From positions 1 through 64,000 of the forward strand of contig JAHDYR010000047.1 of assembly GCA_019828565.1 (NCBI GenBank): a stretch of 64,000 nt of DNA, in the 5' to 3' direction. The translations under genes were made by a program, and so were the position numbers. The DNA comes from Carpediemonas membranifera (lineage: Eukaryota; Fornicata). The notes under the pieces are model-generated. The model worked only from the letters and a program-made list of their open reading frames with translations. It searched no databases and was not told the origin of the DNA. Below, piece after piece: positions 8,605 to 18,504 of this stretch. Position 1 is the first letter of the stretch. Each line of letters opens with the position of its first letter.

Positions 8605-8952
8605 AGAGGTTAGGTGTTCTTGCCTGTTATGCTCACTGGAGGGCACATGGAGGCAGTGCCCTGCAAGGCATCGATGTCGATCGAATCGCCAAACGAGGTC
8701 CCATGTTAAATGTTTAACGAGGTCCCATTTGAAGTATCATAGAGTGCACAGTGCAAGCACTGCGTCTCTCCACTTCAATTAGCTTGCCCGGAGGCGAAGA
8801 CTCACCATTGTGTCACGCAGGATAAGAATGCTTGAGTCCAAAACACACAGTGATCCAAGCAGCATCAGGATCGCAGTGTGGTTCATCATACTCTATCAAT
8901 CGTGCGCTGCATATCACGCGCGCTGCAGCGCGTGCTTGCTCAACTTTGCAAG
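8605..8952. other. Intergenic region between D-LDH and the Fanzor-1 3' end
   Basis: No gene recognised. It contains a 12-nt direct repeat ACGAGGTCCCAT (near 8693 and 8713) and a GC hairpin at 8915-8934 (CACGCG/CGCGTG around CGCTGCAG), which lies just past the Fanzor-1 coding end and could belong to its guide RNA. Confidence 0.4.
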
Positions 8953-10594
8953 TTAATGATAGCGAGGAAGAGCACCTCTCTGGGAGTCGTAGTGGAAAGG
9001 AGATTGCTCTATCTGATCTGAAGTTGCATCGAAGGTGCACCAAAGGATGTTCTCGCTGGCGCTCTTATCTCGGTGAGAGAGATTGAGAAGTATGTCTCTC
9101 TGCTGCGGGATGCCGACGTAGCCGTTCAACGCGCCATGGAGCTCCCTCGCACGCGGGATTCTGGCAGAGCATGGTGCGGTGTGTGTGCACCACACGTCGG
9201 AAGTGTGCTTTGCAGTATGGGCACACGATGGAAGTGCGGAATTCCGAGACCATCGTGACAGTCACGACGTTGTGCCGGAGCATTATGCCAGGAAGTGCTC
9301 GAGCAAAGTGGCGGTACGGTGCACAGGAGGGAGTGCCGGCGGAACCGAACAGTGCAGCCCCATACGCGACTTCGAGATGAATGGGCTCCGGGGGGCGCCC
9401 GCCGAGATCATCCAGGAGTTGATGTCCAGCCCGGGCGAAGTGCTTCAGGCGCAGACAGTGATTGGCAAAACTCGCACGGCGGAAACACTTTCTCATCCCC
9501 TCGTTGATGATCTGAACGATGTTCTCATGGACAAACCTAATCGACTGTTTGAGAGCCTCTAGACTTGTCGTTTTGAACGATGCTGCGCTCATATTCACGC
9601 GGAAAGAGGGGGTGGCAGTGTAGCCACACTTAGCGAGAACGCCAGATACACTCTGCCCGTCTGGGCGGCGGATCGTGTAGCCGCCCAGCGACCGAGCACC
9701 AGGGTCGAAGCCCATGAGAGCTTGAATGTGCGGGGCAGGAGTAGCTTCGGCGTCATCCTGACCGAGCCGAGCCCGCTTGTTATTGCTACCCTTTTTGTAC
9801 GTGGGCCGGTCAGCCACCCGACCGCCACTGTATTTCTCGCGACCCACCCAAACCGCCACAGCAACAGAGAGCACTCTGCGGAGCTTGGTGATGTCGCCGT
9901 GATCACGCTCGTATTCAGCCACCTGCTCGTCGGTCAAGTTCTTATTTGCCGGCCAATTCACGTGCACACGGAGGCGCCTCTTCATCGCTGGGGTGAGCGC
10001 TGTTACTCCGCGCTCGAGGGTCATGAACCCAGGCCTGACCGGTGCCATCGGCACGAACGGGACGAGCTTCGGCTCTGGCAGGGCATGACTGAGCTCGAGG
10101 TTCACGGCACGAGTGAGTGTGACCAGCTTGGTCACTGCAGCACTCATGCGCGTGACGCACGACAGCACGCCGACGAGGGCATCGGCCACAGTATCAGTAT
10201 GACCCACCCGTTGCTCCTCGGGCAATGCATGCATGCGATGATGATACCTGCCATGATCGGCGGCTATGGCGTCAACCTCAGTGTCGAGCTCGCCTAGGGT
10301 GTCGAGAAAATCCTGTCGAACACCCTCATCATGGAGGAGCGGACGCACCCGTTCTAATCCAGCACGAAGACGGGTCAGGTACTCGGGTGACGCGTGCGAG
10401 AGCCAGACCCGGGTGGCTGTGGAGTACTCGCCCAACCAGCTCTGAAATGGCGCTGCAATTCCAACGTAGGCTTCCCTGAAGTCCTCGACGAGTGGGGTTA
10501 TGTCAGGGTCCCTCCACATCGCCAGGTCGCCAATCCACCTGCACCGATCCGCTGCCTTTGCTTTGGACTCTCTTCCCTTGGCAATGCTGACCAT
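8953..10594 (-). pseudogene. Fanzor-1: TnpB-like RNA-guided nuclease, frameshifted near its C-terminus
   Basis: Fanzors are eukaryotic relatives of TnpB/Cas12 that cut DNA with a RuvC domain guided by an RNA made from the 3' end of their own locus. Seen here: RuvC-I GFDPGARSLGG (about residues 295-305 from the ATG at 10594), a Gly-rich RuvC-II region (VAYGAALFGSAG), the Fanzor-style alternative Glu in VSEFRTSIVCPYC, a zinc ribbon CPYC...CQNPAC, and RuvC-III HRDKSASENIL. The main frame runs to 9065, but RuvC-III lies in the +1 frame (to 8953), so this copy is broken or has a one-base sequence error between about 9075 and 9140. The frame is open upstream to 10645 without an ATG, so the true N-terminus is uncertain. 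Confidence 0.8.
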
Positions 10595-10769
10595 CTGCTT
10601 GAGGACCTCCTCGTCGAACAGGTTGACCGTCCTCGGTGGGGTCAACGCGTGCGCAGCACTGCACTTGCGTCAGAGAGACGATAAGCGTGGCCTGACGCCA
10701 GACTTGGCTCCTCAACGCTTCCTGTTGGGGCATTGTTCTCAGTTAAAGTTCCCGACCAGAGTCAACAAT

Positions 10770-11408
10770 ATGAATGGCCGGTTTGGCCACAGCGATGCCT
10801 TGAAGCTCTCAATAACAAGCTTCACACTCGATATTCTCCAGTTATTCTTCGGTTTGTTTCTTATTTACGTCTCATCGGCCTCACTTCCGTCGCTTTGTGT
10901 CCTCGGCCTTCTCTTCCTCCTCTTCCTTTCCCAAATAGCCTTGCAGTACAAGATAGTATCGTATCCTCTTCATCTTATCGACATATCCCGGCAATCCAGG
11001 CATTTAGTCTCATCCCAACTTGATTCTAACAGACACCCAACATGCCCTCGATGCCACCTTCCCAGGCCCCCAAACACCCACCATTGCAGCAGGACTGACG
11101 TATGCATACCAGGGTTCGACCACTACTGCGTCGTACTCCGCGTGCCCATTGCCCGCCGGACCGCGCTCCCCTTTGCTCTGCTGCATCTAGCCTGGGGCTT
11201 GATGGCCCTTGGTGCCGCTACAGTGTGTGTTTTGGCGTTGGATAGGGTAGACGGTGGTCTTGAATTTGTTATCTTTGCTCTTGCAGTAATGCTTACCGGC
11301 TTTGGGGCCGGCCTGCTCCTAGTTGCAGCATTGCACCTCTCTGCTGTATACAGTAACAGGCCCCTGTTGTTTGGGAAGCTGCTGGTCCCTAGTAAACCCG
11401 TAGTATAG
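10770..11408 (+). CDS. DHHC-family palmitoyltransferase-like membrane protein (degenerate motif)
   Basis: The 212-residue protein has two hydrophobic segments (about 12-33 and 37-58), a cysteine-rich loop, and two more hydrophobic segments (about 133-158 and 163-190): the four-helix layout of S-acyltransferases. The loop reads CPRC-x9-HC...FDHYC (CPRC at about 92, DHYC at 117-120). DHYC for DHHC is known in active enzymes such as yeast Akr1, but a zinc-binding Cys of the family is Thr here (HCSRTDVC) and the usual CPW/NCVG part is absent. It may be inactive, or the 3' end may be missing: another open frame continues to about 11560. The first ATG after the Fanzor-1 divergent gap was taken as the start. 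Confidence 0.6.
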   Translation: MNGRFGHSDALKLSITSFTLDILQLFFGLFLIYVSSASLPSLCVLGLLFLLFLSQIALQYKIVSYPLHLIDISRQSRHLVSSQLDSNRHPTCPRCHLPRPPNTHHCSRTDVCIPGFDHYCVVLRVPIARRTALPFALLHLAWGLMALGAATVCVLALDRVDGGLEFVIFALAVMLTGFGAGLLLVAALHLSAVYSNRPLLFGKLLVPSKPVV

Positions 11409-11620
11409 TGTGTCCAAGGCAATGGCCCGATGTACGTCGGGCTCGCTCTCTTCATCATGGGAGGACGATTGCCCTCGATGCTCCTAAGGCAGGAGACGAT
11501 GTGCGAGCCTGGATGACGGCCGAATACGATCCAGACGAGGTGTGGAACTGCTATACATGAAGGAAATGTATACCATAATTGCGTTCCCAATTCCACCAAC
11601 CCAGCTAGTAATCTCGTTGG

Positions 11621-13536
11621 ATGATGAACGAAACGGAAGGTAATGAGCAAGACGAGCAGATATGGAATCTACTGTGTCCTGGCCCCGTCAATATGACCGA
11701 AGTTTCGCTCAATGAGATGAGCAAGGCGATGATTGGACACAGAGAGGAGGAGATGCACAAGGTTTGTAATCCAACACCGTCCAACGTCTAACACAGATTA
11801 TCAATGACACTCGCAAGCTTATTCTCCAGCGCGCTTTCCCAGACGGCGTCCACCCCGATTACGATGCTGTAATCCTCACTGCTTCGGGTTCAGGCGCCGT
11901 AGAGACGATGGTAGGCTCCTTTGTCCGCAGCCAGGAGCCGTGCGAGAACTGTATCCTCCTCGTTTCCAACGGTTCCTTCGGTGAGCGCTGGATTGATATG
12001 GTTCAGTGCCACTGCTCGAACCACGTGCCATACCGCACCGGCTGGGGCATTCCGATCGACCAGGACGATGTGTTCGAGACCGCAGTCAAGCTGGGCGTCA
12101 AGGGTGTCTTCCTCGTGCACCATGAGACTTCCGTTGGCGTCATTAACTGCTTCGATCGCCTCGCGGAGCGTCTCGACAGCGCTGGTATCGCCTTGCTCGT
12201 TGACTCTGTCTCTGCCTTCGGTATTGAGGACGTGCCCATGAAGCACATCTCCCTCCTCGCCGTCTCGGCTAACAAGGCACTCTGCGGTCCCCCCGGCCTC
12301 GCGTTTGTAATCGGCCGTAAGAGCGTCTTCGAGGCCTGCCATACGGGCGCTTCATTCTACCTCCACCTCCAGAAACACTACCGCTTCATGCAGACGCTTG
12401 AGACCCCCTTTACACCAGCCATTCCGCTTATTAGAGGCGTGCACGTCGCCCTCGGCGTCTTCCAAAAGGACCCCGATACTTTTGTCCAAAACGTTCAGCA
12501 CCGCATGAAACGCGTCCTCCGCATCATGAACGGCCTGGGCATCCGCCCCATCAGCGTCCTACCCGAGCGCCACCAGTCCCGCTGGCTGATCACCGCTTGG
12601 TATCCGAGATCGGTCCTAGCAGACCCTGACGCCTTCCACGAATCTCTTAGATCCTCTGGATTTATCGTATATCGGGGTAAGGGGTATCTCTCAGGTGTCG
12701 CGTTCCAGACGGCCGTGATTGGCGAGATTACGGACGATATCTTGGATAGGTTCCAGACGGCACTGAGTAAGGCTTGCAACACCGGCCGCTGGGGAGGTCC
12801 TAACGCCATCCCCGCACTCATCCTCCTTGCAGGCGACGGCGATCGCCTAGAGCAGGCCAAGCTCGGCCATCCGATCGCCCACAAGTCCCTCATCGATCTC
12901 GGCCACGGCCAGACGATCATCAGCCGCATGCTCTCGCAGCTCCAGCGGCTCAGAGTGGAGGGCTACGTATCCGAGATCCATATAGTGGTCGGCCATGCTA
13001 AGGACGCTATTGTAGCGGCCGCCAGGGACGTTGAGCCTGAGGTGATTGTCCACGATAACGAGGACTACCTATCACACAAGACGTCCGGGTCTGCCCGAGT
13101 CGCGTTGGAAGAAATGACTGCCAACCAGCGTGTGGTAGTCCTCGACGGCGACGTCGTTATGGATGAGGACGTCATCAGGCGCGTCGTCACGTTCCCCAAG
13201 ACCAACCTTGCGGTAAGCAGGCCCGCGGTGGTGGGAACTGAGCTCCCCGAGGCCGATGCTGTCAAGGTAGACTATGACCGTCTGACCTGTCAACTCAAGG
13301 CGATCGGCAAGGACGTCTCTGGTGTGGGAGAGGCGATCGGGGTCTACCAGGTGAAGACCAAGGAGGCCGTCGACACCCTGCGCCGGATAGGGGATCAGAG
13401 GTGGTTCGATGACATGCTGTGGGAGTGCAAAGAAGATGTCTGCCATGTGCTTGATGTGACAGGTCTGCCGGCCGCTGGCGTTGATGTGCTGGCTGACATT
13501 GCCGTAGCTCGGGCCATCGTGGACAAGGAGTTTTAA
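11621..13536 (+). CDS. 2-aminoethylphosphonate transaminase fused to a nucleotidyltransferase
   Basis: Two exons (11621-11761 and 11797-13536) encode 626 residues. Residues 19-375 are a class V aminotransferase of the AEP:pyruvate family: LCPGPVNMTEVSLNEM, GHREEEMH, TASGSGAVETM, PLP-contact Asp in LLVDSVSAFG and Schiff-base Lys at about 207 (SANKALCGPPG). It would interconvert phosphonoacetaldehyde plus alanine with 2-aminoethylphosphonate plus pyruvate. Residues from about 385 form a nucleotidyltransferase of the phosphocholine/AEP cytidylyltransferase kind (LILLAGDGDRL, VVLDGDVVMDED). Bacterial PntC enzymes that make CMP-AEP for phosphonate head groups are known fused to this transaminase. 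PEP mutase and decarboxylase genes are not in the window. Confidence 0.85.
11762..11796 (+). other. 35-nt spliceosomal intron
   Basis: The intron starts GTTTGT and ends TCTAACACAG, so the branch-point-like CTAAC lies a few bases before the AG. It interrupts the transaminase after codon 47 in phase 0; removing it joins two family-conserved segments (GHREEEMHK and IINDTRKLIL). Introns with a branch point next to the 3' splice site are characteristic of metamonads such as Giardia and Trichomonas. Confidence 0.9.
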
Positions 13537-13636
13537 ATGAGTGTTTTATACGGCGATGGAGAATGAGATCGAGAGGATAACGAGAAGGTCAACAGGATCG
13601 AGATTGCTATCCTGCACGATTGAAGACAAGACAACG

Positions 13637-13750
13637 ATGGGAAACTCTGGAAATACCGGTGGTTCCGGCATTCCTACTGGAACGCCGCAATATTGTTATG
13701 TGGATCCTGCAGGCGAAAATGAAGAGACCCCTGATGAAGGCTCACTCTAA
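13637..13750 (+). CDS. MGN peptide, copy 1 (37 residues)
   Basis: Encodes MGNSGNTGGSGIPTGTP, then a variable middle and the acidic end ENEETPDEGSL. Two relatives lie at 37502-37591 and 38317-38424. Nucleotide identity with copy 2 is high upstream and downstream too, but the frame upstream of the ATG is not preserved between copies (indels of 5 nt), whereas the coding frame and stop are, which supports MGN as the start. The Gly2-x3-[S/T/N/G] pattern fits an N-myristoylation site (inference). It lies 100 nt downstream of the transaminase gene. Function unknown. Confidence 0.55.
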   Translation: MGNSGNTGGSGIPTGTPQYCYVDPAGENEETPDEGSL

Positions 13751-14281
13751 ATCTGAAAGATGATGAATGAATGAGGATTCAGTGTGTAGGAAGTAAAGTA
13801 GACCTTTGTAATTCATCACTATTCGCGTCTTTCTCCTGAAAGCTCCAAGATCGTTGCATCTGTGCTGAAGGTACTGAACCAAAATGGCCAGTGCCCTCAC
13901 CTGGTCTTGTCTCGATGAATCAGCCTCGCCAAAGTCGAGCCAATCAGCAATGCACCGGGGTCCGATACTCACGTCTCACACCTGCACACTCTCACACACT
14001 CGCACTGCATCTCGCCACTGATCACCGCGCCCGGCAATCTGTTCAAGTCGAGGAGGGTTAGAAGGAGGGGTCAGTCGCCCCCTTGGAGGCGTTGTAGACC
14101 CGGCAGTTACCCTCAGCGAGAAAACGCTACACGACTGTTGCGCAGTATAAACACATTGTTTGACCCTTCAATAGCACAGATGTGGCAAGGCAAAAATGCA
14201 CCCCGGGAAATGCCTTGAATCTTGATGTCAGGAGAGGACTGGGAGCGACGATGCAATGCCATGCTTCTTAATGATCCAACG
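13751..14281. other. Intergenic region: duplicated tail, CA-rich stretch and repeat copy
   Basis: Homology with 38160-38316 (minus) continues to about 13915. The next 200 nt are CA/CT-rich without a recognisable gene. At 14136-14177 lies an inverted copy of the 42-nt repeat found at 38463-38504. Element B begins at 14282, after its target duplication AACG (14278-14281). Confidence 0.6.
14136..14177 (+). repeat. Dispersed 42-nt repeat, inverted copy (contains TATAAA)
   Basis: Reads TGTTGCGCAGTATAAACA and onwards to AATAGCAC. The same 42 nt occur on the minus strand at 38463-38504 and the first 25 nt on the minus strand at 40051-40075. All three copies diverge abruptly at the TGTT end. In the 38.4-kb copy it lies just upstream of MGN peptide copy 2, where TATAAA could be a promoter element. 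Confidence 0.7.
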
Positions 14282-14362
14282 TGTAGCTCTTCTAGGATCC
14301 TCAATGAACGAATGAACTGCTTTAACCTGCGGGGCAGACCCAACTATAAATATCACATTACA
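14282..14362 (-). repeat. 3' LTR of element B (81 nt)
   Basis: TG...CA-ended direct repeat matching 24551-24631; contains the stop codon of the integrase/chromodomain frame. Target duplication AACG precedes it on the plus strand. Confidence 0.95.
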
Positions 14363-15640
14363 CCGCCTTCCCGTGGCTGACCCGCAGTCAAGTAGGCATC
14401 TAGCGCCTCCAGCCGAGCCACCACGTAGTAGGGCTCCCACGAGCTGGACCCGTCTGCCCACTCGACCCAGTACTCACGGCCCTGGACCTCGGAGTCCCGA
14501 TGGTCCGTAATCCGGAGCACCATCAGCTCTGCAGCATCTCTCCCATTCAACTCCACTAACTGCTGTTCCGACAGTCGATCTGCTCGGAATGACTTCAGGC
14601 GGTCATTGTGAACGTCAATCTGCAAACTTGTGTCCTCCAGGCTCTGCAACTTGCATCCATGCTCCATTACCCCCAGAACCTTGTACGGTCCCTTCCATGT
14701 CGGCAATAGCTTCGCTGTTCGCACTCCTGGTAGTACCATGACTAGTTGTCCCACTGTCCAGGACGGCACTGTCCAACCCTGCATGCGCCGCTCACGTTGG
14801 GCCAACAAACGCTGCTGTACCTCATTGGCTTGCTTCCGAACGTCCCGTATGAATAGTTGCTGCTCCTGATCCGCCTCCTCTACGTCCAGTTGGATCTTCG
14901 CCTCCACCGCCCTTGGCATAGTGCCATGCGGCTCTGGGCCGAACATGCCTTGCATAATAGCTGCGGCTGTCGTCCCTGTGGCGCTACAGAACTCAGTATT
15001 CAGGTGTCGCTGGACTATGGGGATATACTTGTGCCACTGCTCAGGCTCGCCCCAATCCAACACCATACCCCGCAACCGTGATAATACCCTGCGATTCGCC
15101 CGCTCACACCCTCCGTTCCCAGGGGGATGGTACGGGAATGTCGTCGTCTGGCCAGAGCCGAAACGTTGCAGGATCTCCTTGATAGTCTCGTTGAGGAACT
15201 CCGTCCCTTGATCGGAATGCAGAGTCTTCATGGGTCCGTGACGCGCAATCCACCATGTTACAGCCTCTGCTGCTGACTCCGCTGTCTTGTCCTTGGTCGG
15301 GAAGATCTCCAGCCACCGGGAGAATAGGTCCACCATTACGAACACGTACTTGTGACCCTCCTCGCTCTCCGGCGTCACCTTCATAGTATCGATTGCTACC
15401 TTCTGCATCGGGCCGTCAACCATCTCTGTGCCCATCTTCAACTTCACAGTATCGACCGAGGCAAGCTTCTGACAGGTACAGGTCGAGACAAACATCTGCA
15501 CCTGGTCCCACATTCCCTTCCAGTGGTACCCCTTGTGCTTAAGCGTGTGGTACGTCGACAGACGCCCCAGGTGTTCGCCCTCGCCCTGGTGTGCCCATGT
15601 GATCAGTTGCACCTTGTCATCCTCCGTCAGCTCGCCCCGC
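14353..15640 (-). CDS. Element B integrase and chromodomain
   Basis: Integrase with zinc-binding region (HLGRLSTYHTLKHKGYHW...CTCQ), DDE core (VAIDTMKVTPES, HSDQGTEFLNE, ERANRRV) and a C-terminal chromodomain-like segment (ITDHRDSEVQGREYWVEWADGSSSWEPYYVV). It is -1 (or +2) relative to the preceding RNase H frame, which stops at 15627, so the polyprotein frame is broken or shifted at about 15630-15680. The stop lies in the 3' LTR. Confidence 0.88.
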
Positions 15641-16139
15641 TCATCTCTCGGCGCCGCTCGGCGTCGGCCTGTGCCTCGCGAGAGTGATCCTCTCTGGGTT
15701 CCTCGACTTCGACTTCTTCCTCCGCGCTATCCTGCACTGGTGAGTCTTCGTCGTCGCTCGCTATCTGGTAAAACTCATCGTCCATCAGTCGCTGCGGTGG
15801 TCTACGGGTCCTAGCGGGCCTATCGCTCCTTACTTGCTGTACAAATGCCCGTGACAGCGCATCCGCCACTACATTCTTCTCTCCAGCAACGTGAACCACG
15901 TTGAAACTGAATTCCTGCAGCAGTAGCTTCCAGCGTTGCACCTTCTGACTCGCGGCCTTCCGCTCCATATATAGCAAGTTCCGATGGTCCGTCTCTAGGC
16001 GGAAAGGATAGCCCTGTAGGTACATTCTCCAGCGCCGCACGCACTCAACGATAGCACAGCACTCTTTCTCACCCACAGTCCATCGTGTCTCTGCCCCTCT
16101 GAACGCCCGGCTATAGACAGCGACTGGTTCCTCGCCCTT
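15627..16139 (-). pseudogene. Element B: C-terminal part of RNase H and acidic linker
   Basis: Contains VAVYSRAFRGAETRW, the LETDHRNLLYM motif and EKNVVADALSRAF, followed by an acidic linker before integrase. The upstream half of RNase H lies beyond element C and ends at 22088. The reading frame on the two sides of C matches once C and one CCTT duplication are discounted, so C entered a previously continuous gene. Confidence 0.85.
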
Positions 16140-16261
16140 TGTTGTGGGTCCTACCCAAAGTTACACAGATTTACGTTATATTTAATAGTCAAGGAGTTTC
16201 TCCTCGACACCCTTGTGTCGAGTCTTCTCCTCAGTAAAAGTTCAACACCCATTGAACCACA
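16140..16261 (+). repeat. 5' LTR of element C (122 nt)
   Basis: Direct repeat of 21966-22087, starting TG and ending CA, apparently without differences. It contains an internal inverted repeat CGACACccttGTGTCG (16205-16220). Confidence 0.95.
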
Positions 16262-16271
16262 GTACTAGTAC
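16262..16271 (+). promoter_or_regulatory. Perfect palindrome at the 5' LTR junction of element C
   Basis: GTACTAGTAC follows the LTR's terminal CA directly, at the expected primer-binding position. Compare 2007-2014 (element D) and 24543-24550 (element B). The gag ATG is at 16283. Confidence 0.6.
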
Positions 16272-16282
16272 TACCAAAACAT

Positions 16283-17776
16283 ATGGGTACGGAAACTTAC
16301 AGAAGCCTGAAGAAGAATCCGCCTCTCCTGAAGAAGTCCTCCATGGACGCTCTTTTGGACTTTGCGGATAACCTCCACGATCATCGCGCCTTAGGCGGCC
16401 GCGATGATGTTATTGACCTCATCGAGCCTAGCATAGCAGAGCTAGCAGGCCTTAACGACGACGAAGAGGTTGAAGACACTCCTCTCCTGCTCTCCGCGAA
16501 GCTCCGTAAGAAACGTCGTGTCGCAGCCCAAGATGAACGAGTCCTCAAGCGCCTCGGTGCTGCCCTTCGACCTTCTCGCCCGAGCATGCGTCTACAGCTC
16601 TTCCGAGTCCCCGCCAAGTCCTTCGAGCCTGATGAGGTTGCTCGAGTGAACCGCCGATTCAATCTGCTCTTGAAGCTCGTTCAACCCGAAGATCCCGAGG
16701 ACGTCTTGAAGGAGACGTACAGCCGCTGCTTCAAGTTCCCCAACAACAGTCGCATCATGTATCGAGTCAGAGAATCAACGGAGCGCAAGGATCTCAAGGA
16801 CGCAATGGCTGATGTCCTCGTCATGTCACGCGACCTCAAGGAGTCCAAGGAGATGATCGCTTCCTTCGGCGCTGCGGGGGTCTCCGACTCACAGCGTACC
16901 AACACCACGCCCTCCCATACACGGCACACGGGGAGCGGTCCGAAGAACCCTCATCGACGCGAGCCTGACCGCACGAACGTAGCCCCCTCAAAAGGCAAGC
17001 CGATCGACAAGCCCAAGCACGAGAAGAAGCCATTCGTGTGCTTCAACTGCGGTAAGGTCGGTCACTCCGCTCGCCGATGCCCTGCTCCGAAGACAACCTG
17101 TTCCAAGTGCCAGAAGCCGGGCCACCGAGCTGAATTCTGCCGTTCTGAGGTAAATTCAGCTCGTTGTGTGTTTTCTCTCGGTTCCCGTCAGAGTGTCCTC
17201 CCCTCCGTCAAGGCTAGCATTCTTAAGCAAGTCGTGTCCGTCCTGTTCGACTCGGGCGCTGACTGCGCAACCATTGACCCCAAGCTCTGCCACGGCAAGG
17301 CAGTGAAGTGGATCTCACACGAGAAGACACTTATCGAGACAGTGGGCGGCGTCAGAGAGGCCGATGGTCAGGTATCCTTCCGCCTCGTCTTAGCGCCCTC
17401 GCCATTCACTCCGCGCGGATGCTCTATCACTATTAAGGCCTACGTCCTGTCGACCGCTTTCGATGTATGCCTGGGTTACCCTCAGATGGTGGAGATCGGC
17501 CTTCTCCCTTCGTTGTCTGAGCCTACCAGCGAGCTCGCAGCCAGCGACGAACCACCTACATTCGAGAAGTACGTCGCGCAAGCCAGAGCCATGTCCTCTT
17601 CCTTTTCTCAGAGGCAGGCCGACATCCTCAAGCGTTACGCCCGGACATTCGTGGACCGTACCGAGCCAAGCCGGCTCGAACCGTATGATTTGGTCCTCAA
17701 GGGCGACAGAGTCGTACACATTCGGCCGTACTATGTTCCCCCCGCCGAAAGTCCCGATCATTCAAGAGCACATTAA
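16283..17776 (+). CDS. Element C Gag-protease
   Basis: A Gag with two CCHC zinc knuckles (CFNCGKVGHSARRC and CSKCQKPGHRAEFC at about residues 251-281), then a protease with active site VLFDSGADCATID (about 328-340). The useful frame continues to about 17737; then a run of six Cs (17738-17743) shifts the RT into the +1 frame and this frame ends at 17776. Confidence 0.85.
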   Translation: MGTETYRSLKKNPPLLKKSSMDALLDFADNLHDHRALGGRDDVIDLIEPSIAELAGLNDDEEVEDTPLLLSAKLRKKRRVAAQDERVLKRLGAALRPSRPSMRLQLFRVPAKSFEPDEVARVNRRFNLLLKLVQPEDPEDVLKETYSRCFKFPNNSRIMYRVRESTERKDLKDAMADVLVMSRDLKESKEMIASFGAAGVSDSQRTNTTPSHTRHTGSGPKNPHRREPDRTNVAPSKGKPIDKPKHEKKPFVCFNCGKVGHSARRCPAPKTTCSKCQKPGHRAEFCRSEVNSARCVFSLGSRQSVLPSVKASILKQVVSVLFDSGADCATIDPKLCHGKAVKWISHEKTLIETVGGVREADGQVSFRLVLAPSPFTPRGCSITIKAYVLSTAFDVCLGYPQMVEIGLLPSLSEPTSELAASDEPPTFEKYVAQARAMSSSFSQRQADILKRYARTFVDRTEPSRLEPYDLVLKGDRVVHIRPYYVPPAESPDHSRAH

Positions 17777-18503
17777 TACGCTCCTGGCAAAGCGCTACAT
17801 CGAGGCATGCCAGTCTCAATACGCGAGCCCTACCATCATAGTTCCAAAGAAGGGGGGAAAGACGCGTTTTGTCGTCGACTTCCGCGAGATCAATCAACTA
17901 ACGGAACCATTCGACTACCCCATCCCTCGCATAGACGAAGTTCTCACTCAACTGTCCGGAAAGTCTGTGTTCGCTACCCTAGACTTGTCAGCAGGATACC
18001 ATCAGATCCCTCTTTCTGAACGGTGCCGTCACCTAACCGCCTTCCGTACTGTTTTTGGTCAATACCAATATACACGGATGCCCTTCGGCTTACGTAACGC
18101 CGGAGCGTACTTCCAGAGGGCGATGGAAGACGGGTTCAAGGGTCTGGTGGGCTCCGCCTGTGTCATATACATTGATGACATCATCGTCATGGGTGCGGAT
18201 GAGGACGAGTACCTGGGAAACCTCGAAAAAGTCATGCAACGCGTTGACAAGCTTAACCTTCAGCTCGGCCGAGATAAGTGCCAGTTCGGTCGGCAAGAGG
18301 TCGAGTTCCTCGGGTGGATCATATCCCAAGGCAGCGTGAAGATCTCACCCCAGCGGACCGAAGATATCGCGAACCTCAAGCTGTCTTCATCCACGAAGGG
18401 CATGCAGGGTCTCAACGGATTCCTCAACTATTTCCGCGATTACATACCCAACTTCGCGGTCCGAGCTAAGCCTCTGCTAGACGCCATGTCCGGTCGGCAG
18501 ACC
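17744..18503 (+). CDS. Element C reverse transcriptase segment
   Basis: RT core with SQYASPTIIVPKKGG, VDFREINQLT, FATLDLSAGYHQIPL and the catalytic box VIYIDDIIVMG. It continues from the protease in the +1 frame and is followed by another +1 offset at a run of five Cs (18502-18506). The rest of this frame (to 18590) is out-of-frame translation. Confidence 0.85.
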
Positions 18504-18504
18504 C

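Noticed and set aside
10040-10080. Open frames antisense to Fanzor-1 and to the other GC-rich genes as real genes
   Set aside because: They mirror codon bias of the opposite strand, have no recognisable domains, and overlap well-supported genes completely.
13920-14060. tRNA-like or 5S-like gene in the gap before element B
   Set aside because: GGGTCCGATACTC resembles a B box, but no acceptor or anticodon stem can be folded around it.
14113-14343. Minus-strand frame sharing SNNVFILRN with Fanzor-2 as a Fanzor fragment
   Set aside because: The shared residues come only from the 25-bp repeat; flanking residues do not match and no RuvC motif is present.
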